Positions 8,253 to 18,350 of a DNA stretch of 64,000 nucleotides are shown here, piece by piece; the stretch's first letter is position 1, and every line of letters begins with the position of its first letter. Source of the DNA: an uncultured Saprospiraceae bacterium. Its GTDB lineage: Bacteria > Bacteroidota > Bacteroidia > Chitinophagales > Saprospiraceae. Under the pieces are notes generated by a model. That model was not told the origin of the DNA, did not search any database, and saw only the letters and a list, made by a program, of their open reading frames with translations. The translations under genes were made by a program, and so were the position numbers. The stretch spans positions 50,059-114,058 of the forward strand of contig CAKZVK010000036.1 of NCBI GenBank assembly GCA_937921825.1, given 5' to 3'.

Positions 8253-11200
8253 TTAATTGCTCAAAAATCTAAATCTGATAAGGATATTTTTGTTTTTAAG
8301 CGATTCAATTTTTTGTCGCACAGTCTTGATTATTTCGTAATTACCTGATTTTGAGTAAGTTGTATTGCCATCTGAACCTATCAGTTCGATCAAGAATTGC
8401 TTTTTATTGTGAGAATCGGAATTGAAATATTCTTCCATTTCCTCTAGGTTTTTAATATCGTAGAATTCAGGGTCTCCTCCTGGTGCCGGAGGCGGCAGAC
8501 AGGGCATAATTTTGGCCTCGAATTCAGTTCCTAGAATCACTTCAAAAGGGGCAATCAGATCTATGTCTGTTCCAGCAGTAAATAATACGGTATTAGTATT
8601 ATCCACCACAGCATCAGAGGTGATATTTATCTCGGCTCTATAGATGTCTTGTGATACAGTATTTATAACTAGGTATACGTCATCACAGTAGTTTGGTGCA
8701 CAACCTTCATCTACTTGATTATCACAGTTGTTATCTATGCCATCACAGATTTCTGAGGCTCCTGGATTGATAGCTGCATTAGAGTCGTTACAGTCTGTAT
8801 TATCAGTGACATAACCTGCGGGCTGAGTACAATCACTGACGGAGCTGGAGTTATCTCCATAACCATCGGAATCGGTATCAGCATAATAGGTGACGAAGGC
8901 TAGTCCCTCATCTATCATATTATCACAGTTATTATCTATACCATCACATATTTCTGTTGCTCCCGGATTGATAGCTGCATTATTATCATCGCAGTCAGTA
9001 TTGTCAGTGACGTAACCAGTGGGCTGGACACAAGCATCTAAGGTGCTAGAATTATCTCCATAACTATCCCCATCTGTATCTGCATAGTAAGTAGTGACGG
9101 TGAGACCTTCATCTATCATATTATCACAGTCATTATCTATACCATCACAAATTTCTATTGCGCCTGGATTTATAGCCGGATCACTATCATCACAATCTGA
9201 GTTATCGCTTACGTAACCAGTAGGCTGCGTACAAGCCGCCAAAGAATTAGCATCATCACCATACCCGTCTCCGTCCGCATCTGCATAATAGGTATTAGAT
9301 GTGAAGAGGACTTCGAAGTCAAAAGCCGAACTACTCCATCTGTCATCCCACTCTATATAGTAGGTAGTACCACCAATTACACAGAGGTCTTCTATTTCAG
9401 AAGCATAGGCATCTGATCCTCCACTTACCATGAGACAATCATCATCACTATCAGCCACTTGGTTAAGATTAGTACAAGTGCCATCATGAATGAATAGTCT
9501 AGTATCTACACCATTGAGGCAAGAGTTGACACTAAGAAAACCATCAGAAGGTGGGACATAGCTAAACCAATTTGCATTTCTATCACTGTTGCTGCCACCA
9601 TTACCTTGACCTGGACCTATAGCAGAATGCGTTCCTGTGCTAGCAATAACATTAGCCGTAGAGCAGGTGTAATTAGTAGAACAAGTAGTCGGCGCTATAA
9701 CTGTGACTGCTAGGGAACAAGTAGGGTCTCCAACATCGGTAATTGTAAAATTTTTATTACCCGAAGTGATAAGATATCCAGCGCCTCCATTGTCAAAAAC
9801 CAAAGGACTCCCATAGCTAACATTAGCGGCAGTGACATCTCCGGTTACACTGTAGATAGTGCCTATATTAGACCCAACAGGATCTATGCTGAAAGTAAAA
9901 GTGTCATCATTTATAGTTCCTGTAGAATAGCCTTCGCAAGTCAGTATCAGCTCATTAGCCCCATCGATGATACAAGGACAAGTTGTTGGATTTGTGTACA
10001 CATTATTTCTAGTCAGATCACAATTAGGATCAGCACTAAAGGAAATAGTTACATCAACGGAGTTGCCATCTAAAGGCTGATTAGTCAATTGTATATTTTG
10101 TGGAGACCCTAGTATGGGAAAGGAAGTCCCATTTATATCAAGAGTGCCTGTAGTGGGAGGTCCAGAATAATCTACCTCTAGCACTCTAGTATAAGTGCCT
10201 GTACTGTTATCACATTCTATGACTCCGAGATCTGCAATTGAATTTATAGAACAACTAAGGTTTACTGAAAGATCATTTTTCCATAGCCCTCTACCATAGG
10301 AACCGGCATAGATAAAGTTGTTCCTTATTTCCAGTTCTGCTACTCTTACATTTGGCAGGGCAGTCATGTAGCTTGTCCAGGTGGTGTTGTTATTGTTTTT
10401 GTAGTAGATGCCAGGATTCATTGCCACATAAATACCATCTGCAGAAGTACCTTCATAGATAGCACATTCTGCGCCGACGCTGGGGAGTGAAGCTGTAATG
10501 TCTGTCCAGGTAGTTCCTTGATCCGTGGTTTCTATTACTTTTTCATTGACGCCAGAAAGTACAACGAGTGCCTTTTGGTCATCGGTAGGGTGGACGTTAA
10601 TGTAATTTACATTTGTAAAAGAATAGCTGGGAGAAACATCTGTCCAAGTAGTGCCTCCATTATTCGTTTTGAATATCTGATGTCTGTATGCAGCGTAGAT
10701 CACTTGATTATTAGAAGGAGCTAAGGTTACTTCTACCAGATTATCATCGTTGGAGTTACTCGGATTAAAACTCGAAATAGAGCTCCAAGTGGAACCGCCA
10801 TTAGTACTCTTGTAGAGTTGATTTTTTCCTTGGTATAAGACATTATTAGTCGTGGGATCTTCTTCTAGTGGAGTGACCCAGTCTCCGTCTCCACCAGGTG
10901 GGTTATTTATACTGGCCAGAGAATTTCCACCATTGACTGTTTTATACAGCCCGCCAAATTGTATAGAAGCATAGATTATGTCTTCGTCATGCTTAGCTAT
11001 AAAGGTCTCCATGCCATCTGCACCGACCCAGTCTGTCCATGTTCCTGATTCTATCGTACCTGTTCCATTATCTTGAGAGCCACCAGAGACTCTATCTATT
11101 TCGGTTTCTGAGACACCTATTCTATAGAACTGTCTGATTCCTAGACCAGTAGTCTTGTCACTAAAAGTAGAACCACCATCAGAGGAAATGAAAATGCCAC

Positions 11201-12467
11201 CATCTGTACCAAAATATATATCATTCCCTTGATAGAACATGATATCGCAATCTGCATGTATAAATGGTAGTGAGTTACTAATAACCCAGTGAGTCGTTTG
11301 ATTCCAAGTCACTCCAGAATTGGTAGACTTAAAAGTCATAACGCCTGCTACATGGACTTCGGTTTTATCTGTGGGACTCACTACGACGTCCATATCTCTA
11401 GGAGCTTGTCCACCCGTCTGACCCAGATTGTAACCCATAATATTATTATTACCAGAACTATCATCGGATTGGGTCGAAAAAGTAGAGCCGGCATCTGTAG
11501 ATAAGTACAGTGCTCCAAATCCCCCTCCATCACTCTGTAAGATATACAGGTAGTCATTATCATCAGGAGTGACAGCCATCATCATAGGTTCATCATTGGC
11601 CCAGGGGCCCGATAGTGTAGAGAAGCTAGCGCCATTGTCAGTAGACTTGTACATGTTTCCATCTCCAGAGGCATAGATCGTATTCGAGTCATTTGGTTTG
11701 AACTCTAGATCATAGAGGTCATCGTTAGAACTTAGTACAGAATTCCAATTGTCTCCTTGATTCGTACTTCTGTAGACATTTCCCCATTGACTGACGGCAA
11801 GCAGAGTATTGCTATTAGTTGGATCTATGATGATTCTATTTATGAGGGTATTAGTGCCCACTCCTGTTGCTGTAGCCCATGTAGCCCCACCATCTACAGA
11901 TTTCAGAATACCTAGACCATAAGTACCACAGTAGTAGTGCTGAGCATTGGTAGGACTGATGGCAAGTGAGTAGACATTCATAGCCGCCTCATTGTCAAAG
12001 ATCGGTGCCCAAGTAGAGCCATTATCTGTAGTCTTCCATACGCCACCAGTGGGTGATCCCACTATATAGTGTGAGCTGTTTGTGACATCCAGTCCTATAG
12101 CTGATATCCTACCTATATGAGAAGACCAAGTAGATGTATTATTCGCAGAGCTAGGACCCATATCTGTCCAGCTTCCTGTCATAGATCTCCTAGGTCCATG
12201 GTTATCTGAGAATCTAGAAGTTTCCTTCCTAATCTGATCATTTGTTATAATTCTATTGTTGGGACCGAGAGATCTTCTGGTCCAGTATTCCCATCTCTTG
12301 AATTGTTTATAGCCAGTATGTTTTCCTCTTCCTTTTGTATCAAAGTAAGTTTCTGTCTGCTGGACTATTTCATCAAATGACAAACTAGTATCCTGAGCTA
12401 GTTCCAGATAAATCTGACCAAATAAACCATTACATAAAAATAGGAGTGGTATTAGAAGTTTCTTCAT
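8253..12467 (-). CDS. Large secreted beta-propeller protein with three tandem MopE-type repeats
   Basis: This 1404-aa paralog of the gene at 2379-5486 shares the signal peptide region and the following GRGKHTGYKQFKRWEYW block. Order of parts: signal peptide (1-17); Asp-box propeller about 105-720 (KTTDNGSTW, STNGGSTW); Ig-like segments about 725-925; a PPC-like domain about 930-1050 (NWFSYVPPSDGFLSVNSC); three near-identical 67-residue MopE-type repeats about 1057-1257; a coathanger-like module (FTAGTDIDLIAPFEV); and a polar tail. Unlike its paralog, the extreme C-terminus does not resemble a T9SS tail. It is presumably exported and surface-attached; the ligand is unknown. Confidence 0.85.
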   Translation of the reverse strand: MKKLLIPLLFLCNGLFGQIYLELAQDTSLSFDEIVQQTETYFDTKGRGKHTGYKQFKRWEYWTRRSLGPNNRIITNDQIRKETSRFSDNHGPRRSMTGSWTDMGPSSANNTSTWSSHIGRISAIGLDVTNSSHYIVGSPTGGVWKTTDNGSTWAPIFDNEAAMNVYSLAISPTNAQHYYCGTYGLGILKSVDGGATWATATGVGTNTLINRIIIDPTNSNTLLAVSQWGNVYRSTNQGDNWNSVLSSNDDLYDLEFKPNDSNTIYASGDGNMYKSTDNGASFSTLSGPWANDEPMMMAVTPDDNDYLYILQSDGGGFGALYLSTDAGSTFSTQSDDSSGNNNIMGYNLGQTGGQAPRDMDVVVSPTDKTEVHVAGVMTFKSTNSGVTWNQTTHWVISNSLPFIHADCDIMFYQGNDIYFGTDGGIFISSDGGSTFSDKTTGLGIRQFYRIGVSETEIDRVSGGSQDNGTGTIESGTWTDWVGADGMETFIAKHDEDIIYASIQFGGLYKTVNGGNSLASINNPPGGDGDWVTPLEEDPTTNNVLYQGKNQLYKSTNGGSTWSSISSFNPSNSNDDNLVEVTLAPSNNQVIYAAYRHQIFKTNNGGTTWTDVSPSYSFTNVNYINVHPTDDQKALVVLSGVNEKVIETTDQGTTWTDITASLPSVGAECAIYEGTSADGIYVAMNPGIYYKNNNNTTWTSYMTALPNVRVAELEIRNNFIYAGSYGRGLWKNDLSVNLSCSINSIADLGVIECDNSTGTYTRVLEVDYSGPPTTGTLDINGTSFPILGSPQNIQLTNQPLDGNSVDVTISFSADPNCDLTRNNVYTNPTTCPCIIDGANELILTCEGYSTGTINDDTFTFSIDPVGSNIGTIYSVTGDVTAANVSYGSPLVFDNGGAGYLITSGNKNFTITDVGDPTCSLAVTVIAPTTCSTNYTCSTANVIASTGTHSAIGPGQGNGGSNSDRNANWFSYVPPSDGFLSVNSCLNGVDTRLFIHDGTCTNLNQVADSDDDCLMVSGGSDAYASEIEDLCVIGGTTYYIEWDDRWSSSAFDFEVLFTSNTYYADADGDGYGDDANSLAACTQPTGYVSDNSDCDDSDPAINPGAIEICDGIDNDCDNMIDEGLTVTTYYADTDGDSYGDNSSTLDACVQPTGYVTDNTDCDDNNAAINPGATEICDGIDNNCDNMIDEGLAFVTYYADTDSDGYGDNSSSVSDCTQPAGYVTDNTDCNDSNAAINPGASEICDGIDNNCDNQVDEGCAPNYCDDVYLVINTVSQDIYRAEINITSDAVVDNTNTVLFTAGTDIDLIAPFEVILGTEFEAKIMPCLPPPAPGGDPEFYDIKNLEEMEEYFNSDSHNKKQFLIELIGSDGNTTYSKSGNYEIIKTVRQKIESLKNKNILIRFRFLSN
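8697..9298 (-). repeat. Three tandem 201-bp repeats encoding MopE-type Cys/Asp units
   Basis: The codons for YYAD recur at exactly 201-base spacing (plus-strand GCATAA or GCATAG at 8881, 9082 and 9283). Each unit encodes about 67 residues with DGDxYGD, a Cys, DCDD, INPGA, EICDGID and NCDN. The copies are very similar, which suggests recent expansion. Confidence 0.85.
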
Positions 12468-12747
12468 TGGGGGATTTAGAAAGATTAATTAATTCAATTT
12501 GGGGTTTGTCTTATAGACAAGGCTACTTAGGGAGTGCTTATAGATTGTATGATAAATATATTTGTTTTTTCAGAGATTTGTTGGAACCAAATTCTGGCCA
12601 CAGACTATTTATTTTTACAAATCGAAATTAGACGCCATAGAAAAAGCTTCACTTAAGTTAATCCTTTCTAGTTCTTTGGCCTGAGACTGATTTTCAAGCT
12701 TAATTGTAATATTTTCGTGTATTGTCCATAACTAAGCATTATCAAGT

Positions 12748-13212
12748 ATGTTCAGACTCATCTTACTGCTATTACTACCTCTATTACTTTCACAGTGCAA
12801 AACCAAAGACTATCTCACTCCACATGAGTACGAGGGAAGAATTATAAATTTTGGTTCAGGTGGAGGATTTACGGGAAAGTCTACTCAATATACTCTCATG
12901 GAGAATGGGCAAATATTTAAAGATGTCAATAAAGAAGGAAATGTCGTTGGGATCAGAAAATTAAAGAAAGCGGAAGTGCAACAAATTTTTGACAATTATG
13001 ATAAGCTTAATTTCTCAAATCTGCGCCTCAATGAACCTGGAAACATGTACCACTTCATCACGATGCGCTCACAAGGTAAGGATCATAAAATAATGTGGGG
13101 CAACTCTGCTACGGAAGGATATAAAGAGCTACAGCTATTTCATTCTATCCTTCTCAATACGGTCAATAAAAGTAGAACAGACCAATCTCAAAAAGTTAAA
13201 ATCACAAAGTAG
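12748..13212 (+). CDS. Small putative lipoprotein
   Basis: This is a 154-aa protein with a short hydrophobic leader ending in a lipobox (LLLSQC, Cys at residue 17), so it is probably a lipoprotein. The mature part contains ITMRSQGKDHKIMWGN and looks like a small beta-rich domain; I cannot name a family. The M4 metalloprotease gene starts 26 bases downstream on the same strand, so co-expression is likely. A role as a protease partner or inhibitor is possible but unsupported by any motif. Confidence 0.75.
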   Translation: MFRLILLLLLPLLLSQCKTKDYLTPHEYEGRIINFGSGGGFTGKSTQYTLMENGQIFKDVNKEGNVVGIRKLKKAEVQQIFDNYDKLNFSNLRLNEPGNMYHFITMRSQGKDHKIMWGNSATEGYKELQLFHSILLNTVNKSRTDQSQKVKITK

Positions 13213-13238
13213 TATTCAATACATTCAAGACACTATAG

Positions 13239-16200
13239 ATGAAAAGAATTATACACAGTTTATTGGTAATCGTATTTTTTACAACGAGCATTTCTGCACA
13301 GCATAAAATGAAGCCTCAGGTTTATAAGAAAGTAGAGAGAAATCAACCTGCTATTATTCCCCTCCAGCCTAAGGTAAAGTCTGCAAGTACTTCTAGAAAT
13401 ATAGAAGTAGACTACAACTTTAAAAAGGGAATGGCTTTCAAATTAGAGTCATCAGATCTTGAAGTTCTTTCTCGAGATGAGCAAGGCTATGCGCAGTGGT
13501 TTACAGGAGACCTTGTAACTATAAAATCAGTAGATCAGCAAACGAACATAACGGCATGGATGGACGCAGCAGCAAAGATGCAAGGCCTAAATCCAGCAAC
13601 TAATGAGTATAGTCTCAAGCAGGAGTGGTCAGATGATGATGGAACATTCCATAGGAAGTATGATCAGAGGCATCTTGGAGTCAAGGTATTCGATGGAGAA
13701 ATTATTCTACATGGTATAGGTAATGCTGTGAATATGCAAAATGGCAAAGTTGTCCCTTCAGCTTTGTTGCCTACTCAGAAATCTGCTGCAATATCAAAGG
13801 AAGATGCGCAGCAAGTCATTATAGCTAATACACCAGGCTATAAGCTAGACTGGAATCCGCTAGCTAAGATGGGTATAGGAAAAGATGCTCAGCAGTGGGA
13901 AGGAGAACTTGTGTATTATAACCATGAAGGCAATTACCGATTGGCTTATAACTATGTTCTTTTTGCTAACATGGAAGAAAGAACTGAATATATAGTGGAT
14001 GCAGTTGATGGTAAGATACTTACACAGTGGTCCAAGATATGTAAGTTGCATGATCATGGCAGTCACGAGCATTGTAGCCATAAGAAAGAAAGTGTTCTGC
14101 CTCCACCAAATGGTCCTACGACTGCTACAGCCCGTGATTTACTAAGTATAAATAGAAGCATAAATACGTACTTGCATAGCGGTACTTATTTTATGATGGA
14201 TGGAAGTAGAGATATGTTTAGAGGAGACCTATCAGATTTGCCAGATGAACCTATTGGGGCTATATGGACTATAGATATAGGAGGACAGTCTCCAGTAGGA
14301 GGTAACGCTTCCTTTTCTCAGATATTCTCTAATAACAACTCCTGGGGCAACTCACCAGAAGGTGTTTCTGCACATTATAATGCAGGTCAGGCTTATGATT
14401 ACTTCAGGAATGTACATGGTAGAAATTCTATCACTGGAGACGGGCAGACGATCGTTTCTATAGTCAATGTTACTGATGAAGATGGTTCTTCTCTGGGCAA
14501 TGCATTCTATAATAGTTTAGCTATTTGGTATGGAAATGGAGACAATACTTTTTTTCCTCTGGGTAGAGCTCTCGATGTCGCGGGACATGAATTATCCCAT
14601 GGGGTGGTAGAAAATTCTGCTAACCTAGTCTATCAAAATGAGCCGGGTGCAATGAATGAATCTTTTGCTGATATTTTTGGAGCGATGATAGATCGTGATG
14701 ATTGGCTAGTAGGAGAGGATGTTGTACGACCTGGTGTATTTCCAGGTGGGGCACTCAGAAGTATTTCTGACCCACATAATGGTGCACAGACAGGCGACTT
14801 CGGCAATGGATGGCAACCGAGACATACTAATGAAAGATTTACTGGTTCTGAAGATAACGGTGGTGTACACCTTAATAGTGGTATACCGAATTATGCTTTT
14901 TACTTATTTGCGACCCAGGTAGGGAAGGAAACCGCAGAACGTGTCTATTATCGTGCCTTAACGACTTACCTTACCCGTTCTTCTGGATTTAAGGAACTAA
15001 GATTAGCTGTCGAGAGATCTGCTCAGGATCTATATAATCAGAATGTAGTGACTGCAGCATCTCAGGCATTTGCAGATGTAGGAATAGGAGAGGGCGCACC
15101 TACGGATTTCGAAACAGATTTTGAAGCTAATGAAGGTTCAGATTTGTTGCTGACCTCTACTAATGATCAAGAACAGCTTTTTATTTTCGATCTAGTGACT
15201 GGTGATAATGTTTTTACTGGTCCTCTGAGCACTACACCTCATCAATCTAAACCGAGTATTACAGATGATGGAAGTAGAATCGTTTTTGTCGATAATACGA
15301 ATAATGTAAGAGTCATTGATATTGATTGGACTTCAGGTCAGTTTGAAGAAAGAGTCGTCAGTAATCAAGCGGTATGGAGAAATGCTGTCATCTCTAAAGA
15401 CGGTAATAAACTAGCCCTCCTAGAAACAGTTACTGGTGATGGAAATGATAATAATATAGTCGTGATAGATTTACCAAGTAATTCTGAAGATGTATTCGAA
15501 TTATTTAATCCTTCTTATACTCAAGGGGTTCAGACAGGTGATGTAGAGTATGCTGATGCAATGGAGTTTGACCTGACCAGTAACATTCTGATGTATGATG
15601 CCTTCAATGTTGTAGAAAGCACCTTGGGAACTAACAATATCGAATATTGGGACATCGGATTTTTGCAAGTTTGGAATCCTCAGACTAACGGATGGCCTGT
15701 AACTACACAAATAGATAAGTTATTTGGATCATTGCCAGAGAACATTAGTATCGGTAACCCTACTTGGTCTAAGAACTCTCCCTATATCATTGCCTTTGAT
15801 GTGATAGAAGAGAATTCTTTTGGTTCTATAGAGAATACCATCTTAGGTATGAACATAGAAACCTATGACCAGAATAGTGTCACTAATAATCGAATATTAG
15901 CTTACCCTAATTACTCTCGATTAGATGATGCTCTAGTATTTGATTATGTGGATGGTAATGAAGAGGGCTTAGGAATCATACAGTTAAATACAGACAAGAT
16001 AACCGCTTCATCAGCCCAAGCCTCCTTGGGGGGAGGTCTTAGATGGGGAACATGGTTTACTACAGGATCTAGAGTTCTTTCTGACATAGAAGATATTGTA
16101 GAAGATAAATCTGCATTGGTGATCAGTCCAGTTCCCGCTAATAGTGAACTCTTGATTTCTGTAAGTGAAGAGGTCTTTATAAGTGCAGTAAATATTGAGA

Positions 16201-16358
16201 TCAGTAACATGGTCGGAGAAAAGCTGATGAGGAAAGTGATCAATGCAACAGATATGTCTAACTATAAGCTAGATATTTCTGATTTGTCCTCCGGCACTTA
16301 CATCCTATCGGTAAGAAATGCTGATAAGATTCTCTCTAAGAAATTTATTAAATTATAG
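13239..16358 (+). CDS. Secreted M4 (thermolysin-like) metalloprotease with T9SS sorting tail
   Basis: This 1039-aa secreted zinc protease has a signal peptide (residues 1-20) and a propeptide (FTP/PepSY-like, about 60-270). The catalytic domain carries His450-Glu451-Leu-Ser-His454, third zinc ligand Glu474 in NESFAD, and catalytic His544 in GGVHLNSG. The 24-residue distance from His450 to Glu474 equals that in thermolysin. Residues about 625-950 look like a TolB/WD40-type propeller (LFIFDLVTGD, SITDDGSRIVFVD), unusual in M4 enzymes. Residues about 960-1039 are a type A T9SS tail ending ISDLSSGTYILSVRNADK. It follows the small lipoprotein gene by 26 bases. Confidence 0.92.
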   Translation: MKRIIHSLLVIVFFTTSISAQHKMKPQVYKKVERNQPAIIPLQPKVKSASTSRNIEVDYNFKKGMAFKLESSDLEVLSRDEQGYAQWFTGDLVTIKSVDQQTNITAWMDAAAKMQGLNPATNEYSLKQEWSDDDGTFHRKYDQRHLGVKVFDGEIILHGIGNAVNMQNGKVVPSALLPTQKSAAISKEDAQQVIIANTPGYKLDWNPLAKMGIGKDAQQWEGELVYYNHEGNYRLAYNYVLFANMEERTEYIVDAVDGKILTQWSKICKLHDHGSHEHCSHKKESVLPPPNGPTTATARDLLSINRSINTYLHSGTYFMMDGSRDMFRGDLSDLPDEPIGAIWTIDIGGQSPVGGNASFSQIFSNNNSWGNSPEGVSAHYNAGQAYDYFRNVHGRNSITGDGQTIVSIVNVTDEDGSSLGNAFYNSLAIWYGNGDNTFFPLGRALDVAGHELSHGVVENSANLVYQNEPGAMNESFADIFGAMIDRDDWLVGEDVVRPGVFPGGALRSISDPHNGAQTGDFGNGWQPRHTNERFTGSEDNGGVHLNSGIPNYAFYLFATQVGKETAERVYYRALTTYLTRSSGFKELRLAVERSAQDLYNQNVVTAASQAFADVGIGEGAPTDFETDFEANEGSDLLLTSTNDQEQLFIFDLVTGDNVFTGPLSTTPHQSKPSITDDGSRIVFVDNTNNVRVIDIDWTSGQFEERVVSNQAVWRNAVISKDGNKLALLETVTGDGNDNNIVVIDLPSNSEDVFELFNPSYTQGVQTGDVEYADAMEFDLTSNILMYDAFNVVESTLGTNNIEYWDIGFLQVWNPQTNGWPVTTQIDKLFGSLPENISIGNPTWSKNSPYIIAFDVIEENSFGSIENTILGMNIETYDQNSVTNNRILAYPNYSRLDDALVFDYVDGNEEGLGIIQLNTDKITASSAQASLGGGLRWGTWFTTGSRVLSDIEDIVEDKSALVISPVPANSELLISVSEEVFISAVNIEISNMVGEKLMRKVINATDMSNYKLDISDLSSGTYILSVRNADKILSKKFIKL

Positions 16359-16381
16359 TCGAGGTAGATCTAAAATAGGTA

Positions 16382-17359
16382 TTGATAACTGCATCAGAAA
16401 GAAACGTACTCGTCGTAAGATTTAATTCTATTGGTGATATAGTGCTGACTTCTCCTGTCATCTCTCGTCTGCATGCAGAGGGTTATAAGGTCCACTATCT
16501 AACCAAAAAGGTATTTTCAGAACTACTAGAAAATAACCCTAAGGTTGGTCAATGTTGGGTATTGGAGGATAGCCTATCCAAGGTCATAGAGGAACTGAGC
16601 GACCATAGCTTTAAGTTTGTAATTGATCTCCATAATAACTACAGATCAAAGAGAGTCTGTAAAGCAATCTCTGCTCCTACATACAGACTATCAAAGGAAC
16701 GTATCGGTATGTGGCTACTGACTAACTTCGGTATTCGAAATACCTCGGGGCGCCATATCGTGCATCGGTTTTTGGATGTACTTAGTCCTTTGCGGCTATC
16801 TAGCCGTTCAGAGAAACTAGAATTTTATACTGAATCTGAAAGCATAGAATACTTGGCACTGCCTGAAGAATATCTAGCTGTTGCAGTAGGTGCAGCATGG
16901 TCCACTAAGCAAATACCAACAGCAAAGCAGATAGAAATTATCGAGCAGAGTAAATGGAAAAACATTGTGCTTCTAGGTGGTCCTGATGAGAAAGAAATGG
17001 CCGATGAGATAGTAAGTGGCACCAGTAAAAAAATAACAAACTTGGTAGGAGACTTGAGTATCACTCAGTCTGGACTTGTAGTGAAAGACGCTTCAGTCTT
17101 ACTGACAGGCGATACAGGCTTAATGCATATAGCTGCTGCAGTAGAGACCCCTACAGTAGCGGTCTTTGGAAGTACTCATCCTGTGCTAGGGTATACACCA
17201 TTCACAGATGAAAAGAATTATTATATCATTCAGAATGAATCATTAGGTTGTAGACCTTGCACTAAGCAAGGTAAATCTGCCTGCCCTAAGGGACATTTTA
17301 AATGTATGTTAGACTTAGACTTTAAGGATTTAGTCACTAAAATTGATAAGTACATCTGA
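16382..17359 (+). CDS. Glycosyltransferase family 9 (ADP-heptose:LPS heptosyltransferase-like)
   Basis: This 325-aa cytoplasmic or membrane-associated enzyme is expected to add a heptose or similar sugar to LPS core. The N-terminal VLVVRFNSIGDIVLTSPV is the hallmark of GT9. The C-terminal LLTGDTGLMHIAAAVETPTVAVFGST is the nucleotide-sugar-binding half. The start is TTG: an in-frame TAG lies at 16376-16378 and no ATG occurs before the conserved N-terminus. A Cys-rich end (CRPCTKQGKSACPKGHFKC) is common in this family. A gmhA-type heptose-pathway gene lies about 1 kb downstream, which fits LPS assembly. Confidence 0.88.
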   Translation: MITASERNVLVVRFNSIGDIVLTSPVISRLHAEGYKVHYLTKKVFSELLENNPKVGQCWVLEDSLSKVIEELSDHSFKFVIDLHNNYRSKRVCKAISAPTYRLSKERIGMWLLTNFGIRNTSGRHIVHRFLDVLSPLRLSSRSEKLEFYTESESIEYLALPEEYLAVAVGAAWSTKQIPTAKQIEIIEQSKWKNIVLLGGPDEKEMADEIVSGTSKKITNLVGDLSITQSGLVVKDASVLLTGDTGLMHIAAAVETPTVAVFGSTHPVLGYTPFTDEKNYYIIQNESLGCRPCTKQGKSACPKGHFKCMLDLDFKDLVTKIDKYI

Positions 17360-17388
17360 TAATTGAATTATTTATAGTTGTCAGATGT
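17352..17388 (+). terminator. Possible terminator after the GT9 gene
   Basis: ACATCTGA at 17352-17359 pairs with TCAGATGT at 17381-17388, and the stem can extend through TAA/TTG. The following T-run is weak (TTTGTATT), so read-through into the prohibitin gene is possible. Confidence 0.35.
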
Positions 17389-17427
17389 TTGTATTATTGA
17401 ACACAATAACAACAATCACTAAGTAAT

Positions 17428-18267
17428 ATGGCAAACCGAGCACCACAAATTAATTTTCCAGGAAACCTAATGAAGTACGTCGTCTTCTTTGTCGTCGGAA
17501 TGATGATACTAAGTATACTGACGAGTACAGTATTTGTAACTATACCGCCTGGTCACAGAGGAGTCCTTTTCAAGAGATTTAGTGGAGGGGTAGTAACAGA
17601 AAAGGTCTTTAACGAGGGATTCAATATTGTCGCACCTTGGAATTCTATGGATATCTATGATGTAAGAATCAATGAAGGCTTCGAGAAAATGGATGTACTT
17701 TCTAAGAATGGACTTTCTATTGCAGTGGAGTTATCTTACAGATACAAGCCACTCAATGAACAATTGGGTAACCTACACAAAGAAATAGGCAAAGGCTATG
17801 TAGAGCGAATCATCAAGCCTGAGATAAGGTCCGCAACCAGAGAGGTTATAGGTAAGTACTTACCTGAAGAATTGTACTCTTCCAAAAGAGAGGCAATACA
17901 AGATGAAATATTCAAAACAACTTCAGAAGCTATAAAGGAGAAGTATGTTCTACTTGATGCTGTACTGATCAGATCAGTAGAATTACCTCCTAAACTAAAA
18001 GCAGCCATAGAGCAGAAGCTAGAAGAAGAGCAGTTGTCTTTTCAGTATGAGTTCAAGCTAGATAGAGAAAGAAAAGAGGCGGAAAGAAGAATCATAGAAG
18101 CTCAAGCAAAGGCAGATGCCAATAAGATTTTGAATGCTTCTCTGACTGATAAAATCTTACAAGATAAAGGCATAGAGGCGACACTAGAACTCGCTCAGTC
18201 ACCTAATAGTAAGGTCGTGATAGTTGGAGGTCAAGATGGTGGCTTGCCACTTATTTTGAATAACTAA
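17428..18267 (+). CDS. Prohibitin/SPFH-domain membrane protein
   Basis: This 279-aa protein has one N-terminal membrane segment (about residues 14-36) followed by the SPFH/band 7 domain (TIPPGHRGVLFKRFSGG) and a charged coiled coil (about 190-240, EEEQLSFQYEFKLDRERKEAERR). Its C-terminal region ILQDKGIEATLELAQSPNSKVVIVGG is typical of prohibitins, which form ring-like membrane scaffolds that modulate proteases and membrane organisation. Length and layout match bacterial prohibitin homologs. A strong terminator follows, so it ends its transcription unit. Confidence 0.92.
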   Translation: MANRAPQINFPGNLMKYVVFFVVGMMILSILTSTVFVTIPPGHRGVLFKRFSGGVVTEKVFNEGFNIVAPWNSMDIYDVRINEGFEKMDVLSKNGLSIAVELSYRYKPLNEQLGNLHKEIGKGYVERIIKPEIRSATREVIGKYLPEELYSSKREAIQDEIFKTTSEAIKEKYVLLDAVLIRSVELPPKLKAAIEQKLEEEQLSFQYEFKLDRERKEAERRIIEAQAKADANKILNASLTDKILQDKGIEATLELAQSPNSKVVIVGGQDGGLPLILNN

Positions 18268-18282
18268 ATAGAAGATAAATCT

Positions 18283-18320
18283 AGAAAGCATCATTGATTA
18301 AAGTCAGTGATGCTTTCTTT
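18283..18320 (+). terminator. Rho-independent terminator after the prohibitin gene
   Basis: A perfect 11-bp stem joins AGAAAGCATCA at 18283-18293 to TGATGCTTTCT at 18308-18318, followed by T-rich sequence. It overlaps the alternative TTG start of the next frame, which argues that the isomerase gene begins at the later ATG. Confidence 0.75.
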
Positions 18321-18350
18321 ATATATTCCCATAATTCTCTCTCCATTCCT

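Noticed and set aside
12446..12631. 61-codon open frame upstream of the lipoprotein gene
   Set aside because: It overlaps the divergent start of the propeller gene, has no recognisable domain, and ends well before the lipoprotein gene.
18294..18350. N-terminal extension of the isomerase starting at TTG 18294
   Set aside because: It falls inside the terminator hairpin of the prohibitin gene, and the extra residues do not look like the family. ATG 18351 is preferred.
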